64,000 bases of DNA from the NCBI GenBank assembly GCA_038049695.1, contig CP142452.1:74718501-74782500 (forward strand), read 5' to 3'. This DNA is from Cinnamomum chago. Taxonomy: Eukaryota > Streptophyta > Magnoliopsida > Laurales > Lauraceae. Positions 59,479 through 64,000 of the stretch are shown here, piece by piece. The position numbers and the translations under genes are program-made. Each line of letters opens with the position of its first letter. The first letter of the stretch is position 1. Under the pieces are notes generated by a model. It was not told the origin of the DNA. It did no database searches and saw only the letters and a list, made by a program, of their open reading frames with translations.

Positions 59479-59960
59479 TACTATTACTATGATGCTAGGA
59501 GTGGCCATCGATTCCGATCAAAGAAAGAGGTTGACAGCTTCACCTAGATGGGAGAGGTTCCAAGATACAAACCCAAGACCTAAAAGCGAAGAATCCAATG
59601 TTTTACATACAAAATGAGTTCACCTCCAACTCTTAATCATGTCAGCAAGCACTTGCCAAGTTTCAAGTGTAAGTTCATTTCATTTTTCTCATTCATCGCT
59701 ATTGAAATATGTATTCCAGGGTGTAGTCTTGAGAGCTCTCTACATCACTTGTTCTCACTTCTGGTTCTCAGGTTGTGGTTGAAGTAATCAACATTCCGTT
59801 AGATCTTGAGACAGAAAAGGCAACAGGAAGAAGACATCAAGCTGAAATAGACAGAAAAAATGGCTTTATGATGTATCCATTTGTACTGATTAAGGCTTTA
59901 ATTTCACGGTTACCGCACATGTTTGTTCAATTTATTCACGATATCCTATCGTCGTCAAAA
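59479..59960 (+). pseudogene. U5 MBD-family exons 2, 3 and 4
   Basis: YYYYDARSGHRFRSKKEVDS follows directly on the AHL frame at an acceptor-like atgcag. The TAG shared with U2 comes next, then MGEVPRYKPRPKSEESNVLH. Exon 3 text (SPPTLNHVSKHLPSFK) and a donor gtgtaag at about 59669 follow. Exon 4 after ttctcag (59771) is shortened relative to U2 (LDLETEKATGRRHQAEIDRK). The frame is closed in exon 2, so this is a relic. Confidence 0.7.
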
Positions 59961-60753
59961 TGAGTTAAGCACAATTCCCGAGATGGTGATGAGTGTGAGG
60001 GTTCGGGTATAACCTAAATTGGACCAAGTTGATGCAAGAGCAAAGACTCATGCAACACAGAAAACTTTTTTTTTTTGTAAGAAACAATGTGGAAAACTTA
60101 ACACAATCAATTCCTAGACTTGCCTCACCTAATAAAGGCTGTAAAAAGACTAGGTCTCTGTCCATGGGATACCAAATGCTTTTTAATCAACAGATTTTGG
60201 CTTTGACCTATGGATCCAATAGCCTCAAATCTTATCAGTTACCTTTTTTTTTTTTGTTGGAAAGATCTTATCATTTATTTGGTTATTGTTATTATTAAAT
60301 ATTAACTATATTAAACATAATATTATACATGTTATAATGCATATTTATTATACATATATTGGTCATTTTGTTCACCTGAGCATCACCACTCAAATGAACT
60401 TATGGGAGAGAGCTGTGTTGAGTTGTCACCAATTTAATTTCATATTGATGGGGAATATCCTCATCATTGGGTCTCACCCAACAATTTTTTGAACCATTTA
60501 TATATTTATTTGAGTGGGAGAGAAGGTATAGCTATTTCCACCCACATGGCTTTTAATCACATAGTTTTTTATGTTTTGTGTTAGACAGGAGTGAAAGCAT
60601 ATTCAGCTTGGTCCATATTGAACCCTGATCAAACTTCAATCCATGATTTATCATTTACAATAAATGGATGAAACCTTAATTTTTCAGGTCAGATTGGTCA
60701 AAACGATATTATAATTAGTCTCATTTACAGCCTCGCAAGTATCTTAAACTTGA

Positions 60754-60805
<52 letters not shown>

Positions 60806-62823
60806 ATTTATAAAAATTATGGGAGAAAGCATCTATGCTTATGGTATATACATATATTGGTAACTTTATTCACTTGAGCGTCAATACATAAAGAACTTTA
60901 TGAGAGAGAGCCTCTATGTGGCCCAGTTCTGATCCCATCCTCCCTATTTATAGCCAGTTACCAACTCTATTCCCACCTAGTATGCATGCAGAACTCCGCC
61001 AACACTAAGGTAATGTTCGGATCGTTTTAAGTTTGGGTCTTAATGTCTTTTGTCTTAAGCGCTAAGAAAAAAAAAGTAAATAAGATTGTTTGGTACGCAA
61101 TAACAACATGTCTTAAGCGCTAAGACGACTTGTTATTTAAGTTGAGATTTATCTTAATTCTAGGAGCTCGAAATCCAGCTCCTGGAATTAAGACCCCAAC
61201 ATCTTAACCGGTAAGACAGTTCAGGACTTTAAAATAATTTTATAATTTCCGTAATAACCCTCACCAATATCAACGATTGGAGCCCTAATATTTTATATCT
61301 CTTTCGTTGGTGATTGATGTTTATGTAATAATGTTGGTGATTATGACGTGGAACATGCATTGTGATAGTTAAACCATATTTCTTTTTTAAGTTAAAAAAA
61401 AAAACGAGTACAGAGTGTACTGGGCATTGTCCGAGTTTAAAAAGAAACATATTTGGAGTGTCACAGAAGTTTTTCTGGCTTAAAACCATTTTTTAAAAAA
61501 TGACAGAAATTACCCTTAACTTAAGACATGGATTAGATGCATTACCAAACAGTCTTGTTCAATTCAGATCTCATAGCGTTCGGGTATTACCAAGCGATCT
61601 TATTACAGAACAGCTAATTAGATCTTAAACTCGCAGCTCTAATAAGATCTTAAACTCACTGATCTTTTTCAGACAGATAAGAACGTCAAAAAAAATAAGA
61701 TGATCCAAACAAGGCCTAACTTCACATGAATCTAGACTATCTTCAACTTTGGGTTTCACCGAGCAAATTTTTAGACTCACTCATAATGGATGGCTAGGAT
61801 GTTGGTTATTATCAAATTTGGTTTTGATCCCTCTTTGTTCCATGAAGGCTTACAGATTTAGTTGCAAAAAATTCATGAATAGGATAAACAAATCCACAAG
61901 TATTGGTCAAATGTATCAATATCCTCCAATCCTAAGCTTGCATAGAGTCCAAATGCATTTGACCTAACTAACACCCTCTCTCCATTTTTTGCGACTACAA
62001 TCCAATACCATAGTTAAAAGGTTCCCCTCCTTCTCACCACTGGATTTCACACGTCAAATTTAATTCTGGGGAGAGGGTAGTGTGGAAAATATCCCGATTG
62101 TCTGATATCCTTTGAATATTAAATTTAGTGGACCCTCTATCCATGCATAGCAGTTTTCCTTCCCCTTAGCTTTTTAAATATTTATTTGATTATACTAATT
62201 CATCATATGTATAAGATCAATGGCTCACATCCAACATGAAAACTCACTCAAAAAGGATGGCTAAGAAGTCAACTATTAATAAATCAATGGCTCTAATCCT
62301 TCTCCGTGTCTCCTAGGTGGACAAAATCTTTTGTACTGGATTCATGTGCAAAAATAGTTAATTTACAGGCAATAGAAAATCTGTATCGTTATCCTACAAT
62401 ACTAAACTTCATAGAGAATCCAAATGCAAGTAATCCAATTAAAATCCTTTTCATATTTAGCAATGCCATCTTATCACCATAATAACCGTATCCTTATCCT
62501 TATCTTTTGTATTGGATTCATGTGCAAGAATGGTTAATTTACAGGCAACAGAAAATCTGTATCTGTATCCTACAATACTAAACTTCGTAGAGAATCCAAA
62601 TGCAAGTAATCCAATTAAAATCCTTTTCATATTTAGCAATGCCAACTTATCACCATAGGTTAATGCACCCCTCTCAGTCATTCCCATTTTTAGAAATAAC
62701 AACTCATTAAATATAGATGTATGATGGATGAGAAGCGACATCTCAACTTAAAAGAGCACCTTCCTATGTCTCTCTACCTCGAAGCTCTATAGAAACTTTA
62801 TCGTTCTTCTTCTTCTTCTCCTG
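59961..62823 (+). repeat. Spacer and 5' flank of U6
   Basis: To 60670 this is the end of the U2/U5 duplication. A (TTA)n microsatellite of about 50 bp lies at 60755-60804. From 60830 to 62820 it is paralogous to 36950-38038 before U3, interrupted by a MITE at 61009-61716. The 325-bp-unit-like sequence is present about twice (62215-62470 and 62500-62710), the second with the near-repeat gtgcaagaatggttaattta. This shows the first step of tandem growth. Confidence 0.7.
61006..61719. mobile_element. PIF/Harbinger-type MITE with TAA target duplication
   Basis: The element is 61009-61716 (708 bp). The left end is GGTAATGTTCGGATCGTTTTA and the right end, in reverse complement, GGCCTTGTTTGGATCATCTTA. 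The 3-bp duplication TAA is at 61006-61008 and 61717-61719. The paralogous flank of U3 (about 37106-37118, caacactaacttcac) has the single TAA and no element, i.e. an intact empty site. TAA duplication and GG(N)CCTTGTTTGG-type ends fit Tourist/PIF-Harbinger. There is no transposase ORF inside. Confidence 0.92.
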
Positions 62824-64000
62824 GAGCCAATATCCTTCTCCTTACCAACAGAGTTGGATTCGTATTATGAGATCCTCCTTGGGTTTCAATGGCCCTCCAC
62901 ACAAGAACTATCTGCAAAGAAGTAGAAGAAGTGGTGAGTGATGAATGTGAATCAAACATTTTTGCAATGCCATTTGAAGTGAACCCTGCTCCATTACCCG
63001 CGACAATGGGATTGAGGAGGGGGCGTAAGAAGAAAACTAAGGAGGAGCGTGACGAGTTCTGGTCTCAGAGGCCAGATTGGCTGCCAGAAGGCAGGACAAT
63101 GAATGTTAAAGTCCGGAAGGATGGTGCCACAACAGGCATAAGGGATCGGGTAATTTGGTGTTCTTATTTTTAACCTTTTGATTATACGGATGTCTGAGAT
63201 TTAGAATATAAGATTGGATTTACATAAGAGATCTATTGTTGGGTTCTGTATGTTGTTTGGATTTACATAAGGGTGACATTGTTGGTTTTGTCAAAATTAT
63301 AATCCTTATAAATGTAAATAATTTAAACTTCTGTTCTTCATTGTCTGAGGTGGTTTGAGAACCACACCAGTCCTTTCGTGGTTGGAAACATAAATATCCT
63401 ATTCGTGCAGACTAAGATAAAAATAATTTCTACAAGGCCTATGGATGTTTTTTTTTTCAAAGAAAACTTCTATTCAAATCAATGTCTTTATGAAAATCTT
63501 CCCATCAACATCTTACCCTATTCTCCAATACATCAACATAAGGAAAATCTTTAATTACCATTATGCAGAAGGGAGTACTCGTCGTCGTCGTCGTTCTTCT
63601 CCTCATCATCAAAGCCTTGTCCCAATAGTGTTGGGAATTATATGGAGAATATATATATATATATATATGTTTGTGTGTGTGTATAACATTAAAACCTTTT
63701 TCTATTTATTTTAAAAAAATTATTCAAAGTTTAACCACTTCGGTAAAATTGGTATAATATTAATTCTAAACATAAGCCATAAGATTGATTGTGTATATAA
63801 TAGAATTGGTTAGTTTTGGTATTTACTAGAAAGTTATAATTGAAAATTGTTGGTGTGCTTTCTGTTGCTATTTTTATTTATTGAGTTTATTTATTTGAAA
63901 TTGGTTATTTTGGATAAGCCTTAATATTATCAACTTTTCAGTACTTTTATGAACCAAGGACCAGCCATCGATTCCGATCGAGGAAAGAGGTCGAGAAGTT
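62824..64000 (+). pseudogene. U6: MBD-family gene, exon 1 and start of exon 2 (runs off the window)
   Basis: Exon 1 homology begins about 62824 (EPISFSLPTELDSYYE in one frame). An ATG at 62889 opens 87 codons: ALHTRTICKEVEEVVSDECE, SNIFAMPFEVNPAPLPATMG, LRRGRKKKTKEERDEF, then DWLPEGRTMNVKVRKDGATT to the donor at 63149. Exon 2 starts at 63942 (YFYEPRTSHRFRSRKEVEK) and leaves the window. The conserved MBD Trp after LPEG is replaced by Arg (GRT for GWT), and TG in the hairpin is TS. The intron is 792 bp against 283 bp in U3. It is labelled pseudogene because of the Trp loss and shortened N-terminus. The 3' part could not be judged. Confidence 0.68.
63575..63640 (-). mobile_element. RTE LINE tail relic in U6 intron 1
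   Basis: CATCATCAAAGCCTTGTCCC with a degenerate GTC/ATC-rich run before it is the reverse complement of the RTE LINE 3' end seen at 2060-2100 and 5045-5100. Only about 65 bp are left. A (TA)n run follows at 63650-63668. Confidence 0.6.

Larger units (their letters stand above)
58210..60670 (+). repeat. Segmental duplication, right copy (partner 31950-34870)
   Basis: It is collinear with the U2 block: intron text, AHL domain, MBD exons 2-4, downstream spacer. It has a single junction module instead of four, and no demethylase exons upstream. Similarity ends at caataaatggat, about 60668. Confidence 0.9.

Overview
The window is nuclear DNA of a flowering plant. It holds an intron-rich host gene, Ty1/copia, TRIM, RTE and L1 elements, MITEs and a plastid DNA insert with psbB. 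The AT-rich intergenic style would fit a woody, possibly magnoliid, angiosperm, but the species cannot be fixed from the sequence.

Left part (1-18.1 kb, + strand): most of one conserved gene, the beta subunit of the AP-3 adaptor complex (AP3B, called PAT2 in Arabidopsis). Ten exons join in phase from 2505 to 17810 (1,082 codons plus stop). The first exon or exons, about 75 codons, are not in the window. The large introns hold the 3' part of a copia element, RTE-type LINE tails, retroelement-like repeats and a nuclear plastid insert (NUPT) carrying the 5' third of psbB.

Right part (18.2-64 kb): a degenerating cluster of at least six related units of a methyl-CpG-binding-domain (MBD) gene, all on the + strand. 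I call them U1 (about 18.2 kb), U2 (28.3-34.1), U3 (38.0-39.7), U4 (43.2), U5 (54.9-59.9) and U6 (62.8 to the window end). The ancestral plan is: conserved 5' flank; exon 1 (acidic repeats, KRGRKKK-type basic patch, first half of the MBD); a phase-0 intron; exon 2 (second half of the MBD, YYYEPRTGHRFRSRKEV); exon 3; exon 4. No copy is plainly complete. U4 exon 1 and U3 exons 1-2 are best preserved.

Three things stand out. (1) In U2 and U5 a PPC/DUF296 domain of an AT-hook (AHL) protein lies in intron 1 and reads in frame into MBD exon 2. In U2 the junction module has become four exact 153-bp (51-codon) repeats. (2) U2 intron 1 also holds four exons of a DEMETER/ROS1-type DNA demethylase (permuted CXXC region), with intact splice sites and 0-0 phase. 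(3) The 5' flank of the MBD genes has been amplified between 22.1 and 28.0 kb into a satellite of about 325 bp with a recent 650-bp higher-order duplication.

Younger elements overprint the cluster: a copia element with nearly identical LTRs (46.1-54.3 kb), two solo LTRs of one other family (one in the satellite, one nested in the copia element), a complete 412-bp TRIM inside U3 exon 3, a 5'-truncated L1 in U5, and several MITEs. One of these is a PIF/Harbinger-type element whose empty site survives in the paralogous unit.
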